A stretch of 49,610 nucleotides of DNA from an uncultured Lacinutrix sp. Its GTDB lineage: Bacteria; Bacteroidota; Bacteroidia; Flavobacteriales; Flavobacteriaceae. Under the pieces are notes generated by a model. The model saw only the letters and a list, made by a program, of their open reading frames with translations, did not search any database and was not told where the DNA came from. Positions 31,524 to 41,376 of this stretch are shown piece by piece (the stretch's first letter is position 1; each line of letters starts with the position of its first letter). The DNA lies in the NCBI RefSeq assembly GCF_947500325.1, contig NZ_CANMRQ010000025.1:1-49610 (forward strand). The letters run 5' to 3'. The position numbers and the translations under genes are program-made.

Positions 31524-32288
31524 TTAATCGTACTTTTTCCAAAACTTAATCTTTTGCTTCAATCGTCTACGTCTGTGATATGAATCTTGAAAGGCTTGTG
31601 TTTCTTGCCACATTAAATTGAACACTTTATCGTAATCTTCATTAATTAATTTTGCGTATTCATCACTCATAACTTCTATCATACTTTTATGAATAGTAAG
31701 TTTAGCAAAGTTTTTAATGCGTTTTTCAAACGTCATAGTTTCAAAATTCATTCGGTTTAAATCAACCAAATAGAACTTATAATCTCCATTATTATATTCT
31801 ATTAGAGTATTACCTGGTGAATGGTCTAAGAAATTAACACCTTTTTCATGGAGTTTGAATGTAAATCTTGTAAATGCTCTTAATATCGCTTCATGGTTAG
31901 GAATATTAAAATCTGTAGTGAGTTCGCGATAGGTAATATCGTCATTTAACTGCTCACTTAGATAATAGCTTTTTCCAAAAAGCAAACCAGAATTCATTTC
32001 ATAAAACGCTACAGGTTCAGGAGTACCAATAGCTAATGCTTTAAGTTTATTAGCATACTCGAAAGAGCGTTGCGCTTTACTTTTTCTAAAGAATTTATAT
32101 ACGACTTTGTTTATAGCATTTGGCTTTTTAAAAGACTTAGCATTTACTATTTTATCATCTAATTTAAAAAGACGTAAGCTGTTTCTGTCTTGATTACCAT
32201 AAGCTTCGCCTTCAGTTTCATAATTTAAAATAAAATGATCTAAAGCTTTTGTATGGTTATGATATGATGGATTGATTACTTTACGCAT
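31524..32288 (-). CDS. Lipopolysaccharide kinase-like protein (InaA/KdkA family)
   Basis: A 254-residue protein-kinase-fold enzyme. The catalytic loop is FLDHSPGNTLIEY (about 154-166), followed by FYLVDLNRMNF (about 172-182), the metal-binding DFG-equivalent; the N-terminal ATP-lysine region is around VVYKFFRKSKAQRSFEYANKL. Family members phosphorylate Kdo or heptose in the LPS core. It overlaps the preceding glycosyltransferase by eight bases, consistent with a shared LPS-core role. Confidence 0.85.
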   Translation of the reverse strand: MRKVINPSYHNHTKALDHFILNYETEGEAYGNQDRNSLRLFKLDDKIVNAKSFKKPNAINKVVYKFFRKSKAQRSFEYANKLKALAIGTPEPVAFYEMNSGLLFGKSYYLSEQLNDDITYRELTTDFNIPNHEAILRAFTRFTFKLHEKGVNFLDHSPGNTLIEYNNGDYKFYLVDLNRMNFETMTFEKRIKNFAKLTIHKSMIEVMSDEYAKLINEDYDKVFNLMWQETQAFQDSYHRRRRLKQKIKFWKKYD

Positions 32289-33075
32289 GCTCTAAATATT
32301 TATCAACGCCATTATCTGCCCACGCAATCTTATCGTTAATTGTTTTTTGTTCTATAGAATCGTTAGCCTCTACTCTATCTTTAGATTTCTCTTTATGCCA
32401 AATATGGAATACAATGCCTCGATAGCGTAATCGTTTTGCTTTTACTCCTTTATTATGCATTCGTAACATAAGCTCACTGTCTTCTCTTCCCCAACCAGTT
32501 ATATCTTCATTATAGCCATTTACAGCTATAAAATCTGATTTAAAATATGATGTATTGCAACCTCTAAATTTCTTAGAAAAATCGTCTTGTTGTTTATACA
32601 TGCTACTTAAAATTGGAGAATGGATAGCTCGCGTACGTTTTTTTATACCTTTAGAAAACGGATTAAATTTAATCTGTTTTTTTGCAAATAAGGTTTCTAA
32701 ATAGGGTTCTTGAATATTAACACGAGAACCAAACAAATACGTATTAGAAGCGGCAAATGCTAGATGATCTTTAACAAAGTTATAATGCATAATACAATCA
32801 CCATCGACTTGAATAATGTAATCTCCTTTTGCTTTTGCAATGGCTTGATTTAATATATGCGATTTTCTAAAACCATTATCTTCTTGCCAAATATGATGTA
32901 CTGGTATTGAAAAACTCGTTTTATATTGATTTATTATAGCTTCAGTCTCTTTTGTAGAGCCATCATCTGCTATAATAATTTCATCTGGTAACTGTGTTTG
33001 AATCCTAGCGCTTTCTAAAACCAAGTTTAAAGCTTCAGGCCAATTATAAGTTGCTATGATTAATGTTGATTTCAA
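32281..33075 (-). CDS. Glycosyltransferase family 2
   Basis: A 264-residue GT-A transferase resembling the gene at 29389-30213: TLIIATYNWPEALNLVLESARIQ (4-26), IIIADDGSTKET (33-44), YIIQVDGDCIMHYNFV (about 87-102) and a C-terminal NGYNEDITGWGREDSELMLRMHNKG (about 193-217). It is in a tight operon with the LPS kinase-like gene and the gene at 33081-33953 (five-base gap). Confidence 0.92.
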   Translation of the reverse strand: MKSTLIIATYNWPEALNLVLESARIQTQLPDEIIIADDGSTKETEAIINQYKTSFSIPVHHIWQEDNGFRKSHILNQAIAKAKGDYIIQVDGDCIMHYNFVKDHLAFAASNTYLFGSRVNIQEPYLETLFAKKQIKFNPFSKGIKKRTRAIHSPILSSMYKQQDDFSKKFRGCNTSYFKSDFIAVNGYNEDITGWGREDSELMLRMHNKGVKAKRLRYRGIVFHIWHKEKSKDRVEANDSIEQKTINDKIAWADNGVDKYLEHA

Positions 33076-33080
33076 AGCTA

Positions 33081-33953
33081 TTATTTGAATAAATATTTAA
33101 AAAACTGCCCTAGGTTTTTCTTGAAGATAAAAAACTTAGATTTATACAAACCTTGCTCCTTTTCGTTTTTAAAATTCTCAAAAAGTTCTGCAAAATTTGC
33201 GCCTTTTACAAAGTCTAAGTATTTCCATTTTTCTGGTTCTAAAAAGAAAAAATCCTCCATTTCACTATAATTAGATTCGTTAACCGAATCCCATTTTTTC
33301 ATAAATCCATCTACATCTACTTCTTCGTTATGTCCCCAATTAGTCAATTTTGTTATTAAATCTTCTCGATCTCTAGAAATACTTTCGTGTAAGATTAAAG
33401 CATTAAAATAAATAACTTTACCGTGGGTTTTTCTACCAATTTTATAATCTGGATAGTTAGTAGCTACTACAGTTTTAGTGGCTTCATTAACATACAAATA
33501 TCCATTTTCTGTCTTTTTATATAAACTGACATGAAATGGCTGTATTTGAATTTTTTGCTTTTCAGGATTGTCTAAGTATGAATTTTTACTTTTTAGAAAG
33601 TTTACAAAACGTTCAAAGTTTATAAAATATTCGTCGGCGTCTAATTGAATAATCCAATTACCAACGCCCATTTTTTCAGCCATCATTTTACGCTCTCTAA
33701 CCTCACATTCCATCGTGGTAAGTTCTGGCTTACAAAAATTATCTTCGTAGATTTCTATCTTATTATCTGTATCAAAATCTTTTATCCATTGAAAAAAACT
33801 ATCTTCAATAACTATTGGTGATCCATTCCAGGTTTTACGGTCAATATCAACTGCTAAGAATATAGTATCAGACAACTTATAAACTAAAGGAATAGCATTT
33901 TTTAGCAACTCATAATCGTAAGATACTAGAAAGCCAACTTGAATTTTTTTCAT
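33081..33953 (-). CDS. Glycosyltransferase-like protein (GT2-like fold)
   Basis: About 290 residues. MKKIQVGFLVSYDYELLKNAIPLVYKLSDTIFLAVDIDRKTWNGSP is followed by WIIQLDADEYFINFERFVNFL (about 108-128), a DxD-like metal site of glycosyltransferases. The C-terminal half is rich in aromatic and basic residues. It is first in the minus-strand operon with the next two genes. The frame extends to 33986, but the ATG at 33953 lies 31 bases after a perfect -7 element, so the longer start is unlikely. Confidence 0.8.
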   Translation of the reverse strand: MKKIQVGFLVSYDYELLKNAIPLVYKLSDTIFLAVDIDRKTWNGSPIVIEDSFFQWIKDFDTDNKIEIYEDNFCKPELTTMECEVRERKMMAEKMGVGNWIIQLDADEYFINFERFVNFLKSKNSYLDNPEKQKIQIQPFHVSLYKKTENGYLYVNEATKTVVATNYPDYKIGRKTHGKVIYFNALILHESISRDREDLITKLTNWGHNEEVDVDGFMKKWDSVNESNYSEMEDFFFLEPEKWKYLDFVKGANFAELFENFKNEKEQGLYKSKFFIFKKNLGQFFKYLFK

Positions 33954-33983
33954 ATAGATAGGTTCTGTTTTTAAAACAAAAAA

Positions 33984-33991
33984 CAAAGATA
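33984..33991 (-). promoter_or_regulatory. -7 promoter element TATCTTTG of the glycosyltransferase operon
   Basis: Exact TAnnTTTG on the minus strand, upstream of the ATG at 33953, likely driving three genes to 31524. The remaining bases to 34191 hold no gene. Confidence 0.55.
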
Positions 33992-34191
33992 CAATTCTTT
34001 AACATACATTGATACTAATACCATTTTCACTTTGAATTCGCCAAATTAAAATGCGCCTTTTATAATTCTAGTTTAATATAAAAAATAACCGTAATTAATA
34101 CTATGCTTACTTTTTCTATTTCCTATAATTTCAAAATCCATCATTTTTCTTTTGAGCAAATTCAAAGCAAAATTGGTATAACAAAAAACTG

Positions 34192-34199
34192 TACCTTTG
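34192..34199 (+). promoter_or_regulatory. -7 promoter element TACCTTTG of the CgeB-like gene
   Basis: Exact TAnnTTTG, 33 bases before the ATG at 34233. A TTG at 34173-34175 is close to -33 but the spacing (16) is short. Confidence 0.5.
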
Positions 34200-34232
34200 A
34201 AAATATTTTTTTTTAAAGCTTAATTACTCTTT

Positions 34233-35183
34233 ATGAAAATAACCTTAATTAGTTTTGATTACTGGAATTACGACCATCATATCGTTAAAGCTCTTAATAA
34301 GAAAGGTATTGAAGCAACACATATTGATATAAGTAAGTTTAAATATGAGTATAAGTCTGTTTTAGAAAAAACAAAAAACTTCATTTTTAAAACATTTTTA
34401 AAACAGAATATAAAAAAGATTAAACGTCAAGAATTTATTTTAAATGAATTAAATCGTTTAGGAAAACAAGATGCAATTTTAGTTATACGTCCAGATCTAA
34501 TTTCATTACATATTCATCATAAAATTAAAACATATACTAATAATTACATCTCTTACATTTATGATAGTTGTGTTCGTTTTCCTGTAGACCATTTACTTGA
34601 TAATATTTTCAACACTATTTATTCTTTTGATTTAAAAGATGTTAAAAAGTATAACTTTAAGCATATTACAAACTTTATATATTTAGATAAACAACCGATA
34701 AAAAAAGACTATAAATATGATGCTTTTATAGTGTTATCTCCAGACGAAAGATTAACACAATTAAATAGTATTGCGCAGCAATTTGACGCGTTAAATATTA
34801 GTCATAAATTTGTTACTGTTAGCTCGCGAAAACCTGCTGGACTGTATAAAAACATTGAGCATACAGATAAAGAAATTAAAACTGAAGCTTTAAAGCAGCA
34901 CCTTGAAGACTCACGAATTGTACTAGACCTTGTGCGCGATGGTCATAATGGTTTAAGTTTTAGAATTTTTGAAGCCTTAGCTTACCAAAAGAAAATTATA
35001 ACTACTAATACATCGGTTAAAAAATATGCTTTCTATAACCCTAATAACATTCTGGTTTTAGACTCTAAAAATCCCAAAATAGAAGCCGACTTTTTCACTA
35101 CAGACTATGAAATTTTGCCTGAAGAAATATATCATCAATTTACTGTGGACCATTTTGTAGATACTGTTTTTGAACTTAAATAA
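34233..35183 (+). CDS. CgeB-like glycosyltransferase
   Basis: A 316-residue protein with a GT-B-like layout. The N-terminus MKITLISFDYWNYDHHIVKALNKKG and the later DAILVIRPDLIS fit the first Rossmann half; the C-terminal SRIVLDLVRDGHNGLSFRIFEALAYQKKIITTNTSVKKY (about 228-266) resembles CgeB and other glycosyltransferase C-terminal halves that bind the sugar nucleotide. It is flanked by a convergent transferase with only one base between stop codons. Acceptor and donor unknown. Confidence 0.75.
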   Translation: MKITLISFDYWNYDHHIVKALNKKGIEATHIDISKFKYEYKSVLEKTKNFIFKTFLKQNIKKIKRQEFILNELNRLGKQDAILVIRPDLISLHIHHKIKTYTNNYISYIYDSCVRFPVDHLLDNIFNTIYSFDLKDVKKYNFKHITNFIYLDKQPIKKDYKYDAFIVLSPDERLTQLNSIAQQFDALNISHKFVTVSSRKPAGLYKNIEHTDKEIKTEALKQHLEDSRIVLDLVRDGHNGLSFRIFEALAYQKKIITTNTSVKKYAFYNPNNILVLDSKNPKIEADFFTTDYEILPEEIYHQFTVDHFVDTVFELK

Positions 35184-35184
35184 G

Positions 35185-36405
35185 TTATTTAGATAGTACT
35201 ACATCTATAGTATTGCTAATATGTTGCAGAGAAAATGGTTGAATAATTTTTTTAGAATGCCCGCTAGCTGCTTCCCATAATTCATTATTAGTATACAGGG
35301 CAATTATGCTATCTGCAAAGTCTTTTGCATTATTAGCTATCATTGTTTCATTGTATGGAGAAAAATCAAAACCTTCTGCTCCAATATCTGTAGTTACAAC
35401 TGGTAAACTATATTCAAAACTTTGACCTATTTTCCCTTTTACTCCTGCTCCATATTTTAAAGGTGCTACAAATAATTTTGCAGTTTTGTAGTATGCTGCA
35501 ACATCTTCAACAAAACCTATAACATTAAATTGTTCTGAATGTAAGGCCAAAACTGTTTCTGTTGGATAACTACCAACAATATTTATTTTAATATCTGGAT
35601 GCTGCTCCCATACTAAAGGCATAATATCATTATATAAATACAAAACAGCATCCTCATTAGGCATGTGTTTAAAACCACCAACAAACAGTAATTCGTTACG
35701 TTTTTCAGGAGTTATAAATGTTTCATTTTTGGGAATATAATCATGAATATTACCAATAACTACCATTTTAGAAATAGTATTATAATGTTTAATAAGTTCT
35801 ACTTTATCATCTTCAGAAATTACTATAATACTGTCTGCTTTTTTACAGTTGTCTATCTCAATTTGTAAATAACGTTCTGCTTCAGCTTTAGTTTTTGCAT
35901 CTTGATTATCTTTCCATTCTCTACTTAAGCGCAAATAATGAAAATCGACCATATCGAAAACCAATTTTATGTTAGGATTATGCTTTTTAATTTGTGTATT
36001 ATACTTTTCAAAAATATTTGGTCTATGTAACCAAGCAATATCTAATTTTGATGCTATCTTTTCAATAAATAACTCTTTAGTTAATAAAGCACCATTTTCA
36101 TCTATTGCGGGTTCGTATACATTAACACCAAGTGCTTTAAACTTCTCTATATAATCACTGTTGTATTTATATTGTTTTAAATCGGCAACTAAAAAAACCG
36201 AAACGTCTTTTTCTAGTAAGAGTTTTATAATTTCTGTTAAACGTCTCGAGCCAGAATCTTTATTAAATTCTGGTATAATTTGATCTATAATCAAAACATT
36301 TTTAGACGAAAAAGAAAACGAATCTATATTAAAAAGCACCTTGTTTTTAAGGAGTTTCTTTCTTAGTTTATTATTTCTGAATTTTGTTTTTAGAGCTTTA
36401 AACAT
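35185..36405 (-). CDS. Glycosyltransferase (GT4-like)
   Basis: A 406-residue GT-B transferase. VLIIDQIIPEFNKDSGSRRLTEIIKLL (about 37-63) begins the first domain; the second contains NELLFVGGFKHMPNEDAVLYLYNDIMPLV, FNVIGFVEDVAAYYKTAKLFVAPLKYGAGVKGKIGQSFEYSLPVVTTDIGAEGF (about 295-347), the classic EX7E-like donor region. The basic N-terminus may help membrane binding. It lies two bases downstream of the pyruvyltransferase gene, so the two form an operon. Confidence 0.9.
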   Translation of the reverse strand: MFKALKTKFRNNKLRKKLLKNKVLFNIDSFSFSSKNVLIIDQIIPEFNKDSGSRRLTEIIKLLLEKDVSVFLVADLKQYKYNSDYIEKFKALGVNVYEPAIDENGALLTKELFIEKIASKLDIAWLHRPNIFEKYNTQIKKHNPNIKLVFDMVDFHYLRLSREWKDNQDAKTKAEAERYLQIEIDNCKKADSIIVISEDDKVELIKHYNTISKMVVIGNIHDYIPKNETFITPEKRNELLFVGGFKHMPNEDAVLYLYNDIMPLVWEQHPDIKINIVGSYPTETVLALHSEQFNVIGFVEDVAAYYKTAKLFVAPLKYGAGVKGKIGQSFEYSLPVVTTDIGAEGFDFSPYNETMIANNAKDFADSIIALYTNNELWEAASGHSKKIIQPFSLQHISNTIDVVLSK

Positions 36406-36407
36406 TA

Positions 36408-37289
36408 TTAAAAATATTTAGATTTAAAGGCTTCTACTTCAGTTTTCATTTTACTTATCATTGTTTTCATCACTTCATCTGTAGATAACATAAAAGGCGT
36501 GTTTTCATGATGCTTAAGCTTTTCAATTACATGCTTCTCATTTGCCTTTCTATAAGCAGATTTAGATATTTTAAACCATTTTTTTCGTCTTAAAACAGGA
36601 GCTTCAATAAAATCATTTTCAGTAATATCTATAGATAACATCCAATCGTTCCATTTCCATTCGCTTACGCGCTCACCTTCGTACATGTGCGCATTAAAAC
36701 GCAATCGTTTCCATGGTACTCTTAACGCATCTGCCAGTATACTACCATGCATTGCTTCACTAATAACTTGCTCGCTTTGTACAATATCTTTCATAAATTG
36801 CTCAACATCATTATTGGTTGGCAAAATAAGATTCCATCCTAAAGTATCGCATATAGACTTCCAATCTACTTTATCTAAAGATTTAAAGTATGGAATAAAA
36901 CTAATTTTATGTTTTTTAGGCAGCTTAAGATACTCTTCATATTCTGGTAGAAGTGCAAAAAAATAAGCACCATCTGCAATGTAGTTATTAGCTTCTTTTG
37001 TTAACCTTAAAGCACTGTATGGGCCACGAACAAATCTAATATCCCAAGACTCATCAAAATTAAAATTTTCGTTTATTGAGCGTACACCTGTGCTAAAAAT
37101 CACTTTTTTATCACTCTCATTTGCAAGGTCAATAAACTTAGAATTCCCCATTAAAATGGAGCCAATTCCCATGAAAGCTATATCGTTTCGTTTATTAAAA
37201 AAATCTGAACCAAATATTTTTGGCCATAACCATAGATTTAAATCATCTCCAAAATTACCATGATCTGATTTATAATAAACTAATTTCAT
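36408..37289 (-). CDS. Polysaccharide pyruvyl transferase family protein
   Basis: A 293-residue protein starting MKLVYYKSDHGNFGDDLNLWLWPKIFG, the hallmark GNFGDDLN of polysaccharide pyruvyltransferases (CsaB/WcaK-like). VIFSTGVRSI and WDIRFVRGPYSALRL are also typical, as is SEAMHGSILADALRVPW (about 177-193) with the conserved His. It probably adds a pyruvate ketal to a surface glycan. It shares a 38-base divergent promoter region with sua5. Confidence 0.9.
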   Translation of the reverse strand: MKLVYYKSDHGNFGDDLNLWLWPKIFGSDFFNKRNDIAFMGIGSILMGNSKFIDLANESDKKVIFSTGVRSINENFNFDESWDIRFVRGPYSALRLTKEANNYIADGAYFFALLPEYEEYLKLPKKHKISFIPYFKSLDKVDWKSICDTLGWNLILPTNNDVEQFMKDIVQSEQVISEAMHGSILADALRVPWKRLRFNAHMYEGERVSEWKWNDWMLSIDITENDFIEAPVLRRKKWFKISKSAYRKANEKHVIEKLKHHENTPFMLSTDEVMKTMISKMKTEVEAFKSKYF

Positions 37290-37290
37290 T

Positions 37291-37313
37291 TACTTTTGTT
37301 TTGAGCAAATATA
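37291..37313. promoter_or_regulatory. Overlapping divergent promoters of sua5 and the pyruvyltransferase gene
   Basis: Plus strand TACTTTTG (37291-37298) precedes sua5; minus strand TATATTTG (37313-37306) precedes the pyruvyltransferase ATG at 37289. Both match TAnnTTTG exactly, and the two -7 elements are only seven bases apart, so polymerases probably compete. Confidence 0.55.
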
Positions 37314-37327
37314 TAATAAAATTGAGT

Positions 37328-37894
37328 GTGGACATTAAATTACTTCTTAGCGAAACCGTTACTATTTTAAAACAAGGCGGCATTATTTTATACCCAACAG
37401 ATACCGTTTGGGGTATTGGCTGTGATGCAACAAACTCATTAGCAGTTCAAAAAATTTATAAGTTAAAACAAAGAGAGGATTCTAAAGCTTTAATTTGTTT
37501 AGTAAATAATTATAGTATGCTAGAAAAACATGTTGACAATGTTCCTAAATTAGCCTATAACATTCTTGATCTTGCAGTAAATCCTACTACAGTTATTTAT
37601 GATAATCCTGCTGGAGTATCAGAAAACTTAATAGCAAGCGATAATACATTAGCTATTAGAATTGTAGATCATGATTTTTGTAAAAAACTCATTAAATATC
37701 TTGGTAGACCATTAGTTTCTACCTCAGCAAATTTAGCAGGTGAACCAACACCAAAATCCTTTAAAGAAATAGATGAAGCTATTATAAAAGGTGTGGATTA
37801 TGTCGTAAATTTGCAAAAAGAAAAAGTAGCTAAAAACCCATCTACAATAATTAAGTTAAGTAATAGTGGTGGCGTGAAAATTATTCGCGAATAG
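37328..37894 (+). CDS. L-threonylcarbamoyladenylate synthase (YrdC/Sua5-type)
   Basis: A 188-residue YrdC-domain protein that makes threonylcarbamoyl-AMP for t6A37 modification of tRNA. GGIILYPTDTVWGIGCDATNSLAVQKIYKLKQREDSKALICLV (about 17-59) binds the nucleotide, and LGRPLVSTSANLAGEPTPKSF (about 130-150) carries the STSAN motif. The frame is open upstream to 37220, but that part overlaps the divergent gene; GTG at 37328 (or TTG 37322) follows the -7 element and matches the usual family N-terminus. Confidence 0.88.
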   Translation: MDIKLLLSETVTILKQGGIILYPTDTVWGIGCDATNSLAVQKIYKLKQREDSKALICLVNNYSMLEKHVDNVPKLAYNILDLAVNPTTVIYDNPAGVSENLIASDNTLAIRIVDHDFCKKLIKYLGRPLVSTSANLAGEPTPKSFKEIDEAIIKGVDYVVNLQKEKVAKNPSTIIKLSNSGGVKIIRE

Positions 37895-37911
37895 CTAGGT
37901 TGATATAAACA

Positions 37912-39327
37912 ATGAATCACAAAGAAGCACTTTCACATAATATATTCAAAATCATTTCTAAATCTGCAGCCGAGTTAAAACTAGACTGCTATGTTATTGG
38001 TGGTTTTGTACGAGATTTTTTATTACAACGCGGTGATGCTAAAGATATAGATATAGTTGCTATTGGCAGTGGCATAGCTTTAGCAAAAAAAGTTGCAAAA
38101 AACTTACCTAATAAACCTAACGTACAAGTTTTTAAAACCTATGGAACTGCTATGTTACGTTATGATGACATAGAGGTTGAATTTGTTGGAGCGCGTAAAG
38201 AATCTTATAATGAAGATAGTAGAAATCCTATTGTAGAGAATGGCACACTAAAAGACGACCAGAATCGTCGTGATTTTAGTATTAATGCTTTAGCTTTAGA
38301 TTTATCTGAAGCCAATTTCGGGAATTTACTAGACCCATTTAATGGTGTTACAGATTTAAAAAATAAAATTATTCGTACGCCATTAAATCCAGACATAACT
38401 TATAGTGATGACCCATTACGTATGATGAGAGCTATTCGTTTTGCAACACAATTAGATTTTATAATTGAAAAAGACTCTCTAGACGCAATTACAAGAAATA
38501 ATGACCGTATTAAAATAATTACTAATGAGCGTATTGTTGTCGAACTCAATAAGATTTTAGGAAGCAAAACACCGTCTATTGGCTTTTTACTTCTAGAAAA
38601 AACAGGGTTATTAAAGCATATATTACCAGAACTTACTGCTTTAAAAGGTATTGATGAAATTGAAGGGCAAAAACATAAAGACAACTTCTATCATACACTT
38701 GAAGTTGTAGATAATATTTCTAAACATACTGATGATGTTTGGTTACGTTGGGCTGCATTACTTCATGATATTGGAAAAGCACCAACTAAAAAGTTTTCTA
38801 AAAAAGTAGGTTGGACATTTCATGCTCACGAATTTGAAGGCTCTAAAATGGTGTATCATTTATTTAAACGCTTAAAAATGCCTTTAAATGAAAAAATGAA
38901 GTTTGTTCAAAAACTTGTTTTTATGAGTTCTCGCCCTATTGTATTAGCTCAAGATATAGTAACAGATTCTGCTGTTCGCCGTTTAGTTTTCGATGCAGGT
39001 GATTATGTAGACGATTTAATGACGCTTTGTGAGGCAGATATTACAACTAAAAACCCAAAAAAATTTAATAAATATCATAACAATTTTAAAATTGTTAGAG
39101 AAAAAATAATTGAAGTCGAAGCTAAAGACCATGTTCGTAATTTTCAACCACCAGTGTCTGGTGAAGAAATTATGAATACCTTCAATTTAAAACCTTCAAA
39201 AGAAATTGGCATTATTAAAGAAGCAATAAAAGAAGCTATTTTAGAAGGTGAAATTCCTAATGAACATGAAGCTGCTTTTCAGTTAATGATAGAAAAAGGA
39301 AAAGCTTTAGGATTAAAAATGGAGTAA
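37912..39327 (+). CDS. cca: CCA tRNA nucleotidyltransferase with HD domain
   Basis: A 471-residue enzyme. The polymerase head has [28 protein letters not shown] (about 26-53) with the metal pair DID, then [13 protein letters not shown] (about 119-131) and [20 protein letters not shown] (about 164-183). The tail has an HD phosphohydrolase domain ([13 protein letters not shown], about 283-295; FHAHEFEG). It adds or repairs the 3' CCA of tRNA; the HD domain may remove terminal phosphates. It is 17 bases after sua5, so two tRNA-maturation genes are paired. Confidence 0.93.
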   Translation: MNHKEALSHNIFKIISKSAAELKLDCYVIGGFVRDFLLQRGDAKDIDIVAIGSGIALAKKVAKNLPNKPNVQVFKTYGTAMLRYDDIEVEFVGARKESYNEDSRNPIVENGTLKDDQNRRDFSINALALDLSEANFGNLLDPFNGVTDLKNKIIRTPLNPDITYSDDPLRMMRAIRFATQLDFIIEKDSLDAITRNNDRIKIITNERIVVELNKILGSKTPSIGFLLLEKTGLLKHILPELTALKGIDEIEGQKHKDNFYHTLEVVDNISKHTDDVWLRWAALLHDIGKAPTKKFSKKVGWTFHAHEFEGSKMVYHLFKRLKMPLNEKMKFVQKLVFMSSRPIVLAQDIVTDSAVRRLVFDAGDYVDDLMTLCEADITTKNPKKFNKYHNNFKIVREKIIEVEAKDHVRNFQPPVSGEEIMNTFNLKPSKEIGIIKEAIKEAILEGEIPNEHEAAFQLMIEKGKALGLKME

Positions 39328-39328
39328 T

Positions 39329-39781
39329 ATGTTAAAAATAGTTAGAACTGACTCTAATAACATAGATTTTGTAAATCTTGTAAAAGATTTAGATCGCTAT
39401 TTAAAAACTACAGATGGTGATGAACATGATTTTTATAATCAGTTTAATAATATTGATGTATTAAAGCATGTTATTATTGCCTATATAGATTCTAATCCTG
39501 TTGGATGTGGCGCTTTTAAAACTTTTAATGATAATACAATCGAAATTAAACGCATGTATACCAAACCAGAATTTCGCAGTCAAGGTATAGCAGGAAAGAT
39601 TTTACAAGCATTAGAACATTGGGCTAACGAAATAGGATATACCTTTTCTATTTTAGAAACTGGTAAACGCCAATTAGAAGCTGTTCAATTTTATAAAAAA
39701 TGTGATTATAAAATTATTTCTAATTACGGGCAATACACCAATATGAAAAATAGTCTTTGTTTTAAAAAAATATTAAGCTAG
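39329..39781 (+). CDS. GNAT family N-acetyltransferase
   Basis: A 150-residue GNAT protein. The acetyl-CoA binding segment is IEIKRMYTKPEFRSQGIAGKILQALEHWANEIGY (about 71-104), with the R/Q-x-x-G-x-A loop in RSQGIAGK. Substrate unknown. It begins one base after cca's stop and its stop abuts ctaA, so it is within one transcript. Confidence 0.88.
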   Translation: MLKIVRTDSNNIDFVNLVKDLDRYLKTTDGDEHDFYNQFNNIDVLKHVIIAYIDSNPVGCGAFKTFNDNTIEIKRMYTKPEFRSQGIAGKILQALEHWANEIGYTFSILETGKRQLEAVQFYKKCDYKIISNYGQYTNMKNSLCFKKILS

Positions 39782-40816
39782 ATGAAAAAACACTTTAGAA
39801 CCATTGCCAAAATTTCACTTTTCTTTGTCTATTTAATTGTTATAGCAGGTGCTGTTGTTCGTATGACAGGTTCTGGAATGGGTTGTCCAGATTGGCCAAA
39901 GTGTTTTGGTTATTACATACCACCGAGTGATGTTGTAGATATCGAGTTTAAAACTAATCATGACTACAAAGAAGGTATTATTATTGTCCATAATAAAGAG
40001 CTTTTAGTTGCAAAAAATGATTTTAAATCTTCAGAGGATTTAGATGTAACAAATTGGACTAAATATACAAAACATGATTATGCAGAATATAATCCAACCC
40101 ATACCTGGATAGAATATATAAATAGATTAGCAAGTGTTTTAGCTGGTATTCCAATACTTATTATGGTAATACTTTCATTTTGGTTTTTTAAACGTAACAA
40201 ATGGATTACCATCTCATCTATACTAGTCCTATTAGCAATGGCATTTCAAGCTTGGCTAGGCAAAACCGTTGTAGACTCTAATTTGGCACCTTATAAAATC
40301 ACTATTCATATGGTAATGGCTTTGGTAATTATCGCCTTTATTTTATATATCATTTTTGCATCAAAAAACAGTTTTAAAAACCAAAAAACAGATAAAAGCT
40401 TTAAACTTTTTTTATTGATTGCTATTGGCTTAACACTTATTCAAATTATAATAGGTACTCAAGTAAGACAATATGTAGATGAACAAGTTAAAGCTGTTGG
40501 TTATATTGAAGAGCTTTGGTTGGCAAATCCTACACTTCAGTTTTATATTCATAGAACATTCTCTATTCTTGTTTTTCTACTCAATGCTTGGCTATATTTA
40601 AAAAACAAAAAAATGAATTTAGGGTTTAATAAAATGAATTTAGTAATGCTATGTATTATTTTAGAAGTTATTACTGGTATTGCCATGTATTATTTTGACT
40701 TCCCGTTTTTGTCACAACCATTACATTTAGTGATTGGAACTATATTAATAGGAATTCAATTTTACGTATATTTAGAAAACCAAAAAGATTTTATCCATAA
40801 TCTTAAAAACAACTAA
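39782..40816 (+). CDS. ctaA: Heme A synthase (COX15/CtaA family)
   Basis: A 344-residue membrane protein with about eight helices. VRMTGSGMGCPDWPKCFGYYIPP (25-47) is the signature; conserved His residues appear in THTWIEYINR (about 104-113), ITIHMVMAL (about 174-182), FYIHRTFS (about 257-264) and QPLHLVIG (about 317-324), expected to bind heme. It converts heme O to heme A for cytochrome oxidase. The loop after the first helix is longer than in Bacillus CtaA, as in other Bacteroidota. Confidence 0.92.
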   Translation: MKKHFRTIAKISLFFVYLIVIAGAVVRMTGSGMGCPDWPKCFGYYIPPSDVVDIEFKTNHDYKEGIIIVHNKELLVAKNDFKSSEDLDVTNWTKYTKHDYAEYNPTHTWIEYINRLASVLAGIPILIMVILSFWFFKRNKWITISSILVLLAMAFQAWLGKTVVDSNLAPYKITIHMVMALVIIAFILYIIFASKNSFKNQKTDKSFKLFLLIAIGLTLIQIIIGTQVRQYVDEQVKAVGYIEELWLANPTLQFYIHRTFSILVFLLNAWLYLKNKKMNLGFNKMNLVMLCIILEVITGIAMYYFDFPFLSQPLHLVIGTILIGIQFYVYLENQKDFIHNLKNN

Positions 40817-40826
40817 GAAGACATTG

Positions 40827-40834
40827 TATCTTTG
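40827..40834 (+). promoter_or_regulatory. -7 promoter element TATCTTTG before the pRiA4b ORF-3-like gene
   Basis: Exact TAnnTTTG followed by C (a common next base), 20 bases before the ATG at 40855. Confidence 0.55.
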
Positions 40835-40854
40835 CAGACCAAAAAAACAGGTTT

Positions 40855-41370
40855 ATGATTTATAGATTTAGAGTCATTCTTGACAATGATACCGAAGAAG
40901 ACATCTTTCGCGACTTAGAAATAAGAGAGACAGATACTATGGAAGATTTGCATAATATTATTACGCAATCTTTTGGTTTTGATGGTAGTGAAATGGCTTC
41001 ATTTTATTTAAGTGATGACGAATGGAATCAAGGTGAGGAAATCTCATTATTTGATATGAGTGAAGGCATGAACCAAGTACGCCTAATGAATGAAACATCA
41101 TTAGATGATACTGTTCACGAAGCGCAGACAAAACTAATTTACGTTTACGATTTTTTAAATATGTGGACTTTTTATGTTGAATTAGCTGAAATTGCTGAAG
41201 AAAATGAAGGTGTAGATTACCCAAATTTAATGTTTGTTCAAGGACAAGTACCAGATAGCGCTCCAGAAAAAGTTTTTGAAACTGAAAAAGATGGCGATAC
41301 TAATGAATTTGATGACGATTATAATATTGACGATTATGATAATCTAGATTTTAATGAAAATTGGAATTAG
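40855..41370 (+). CDS. Plasmid pRiA4b ORF-3-like protein
   Basis: A 171-residue protein with YRFRVILDNDTEEDIFRDLEIRETDTMEDLHNIITQSFGFDGSEMASFYL (3-52), matching the pRiA4b ORF-3-like domain, here in a short one-domain form. The last 30 residues are strongly acidic (NEFDDDYNIDDYDNLDFNENWN). The family's biochemical role is not known. It converges with the next gene with six bases between stop codons. Confidence 0.88.
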   Translation: MIYRFRVILDNDTEEDIFRDLEIRETDTMEDLHNIITQSFGFDGSEMASFYLSDDEWNQGEEISLFDMSEGMNQVRLMNETSLDDTVHEAQTKLIYVYDFLNMWTFYVELAEIAEENEGVDYPNLMFVQGQVPDSAPEKVFETEKDGDTNEFDDDYNIDDYDNLDFNENWN

Positions 41371-41376
41371 AATAAT

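Noticed and set aside
40961-41224. 87-codon open frame on the minus strand
   Set aside because: It is antisense to the pRiA4b ORF-3-like gene, with His/Leu-rich composition explained by the complement of acidic codons.
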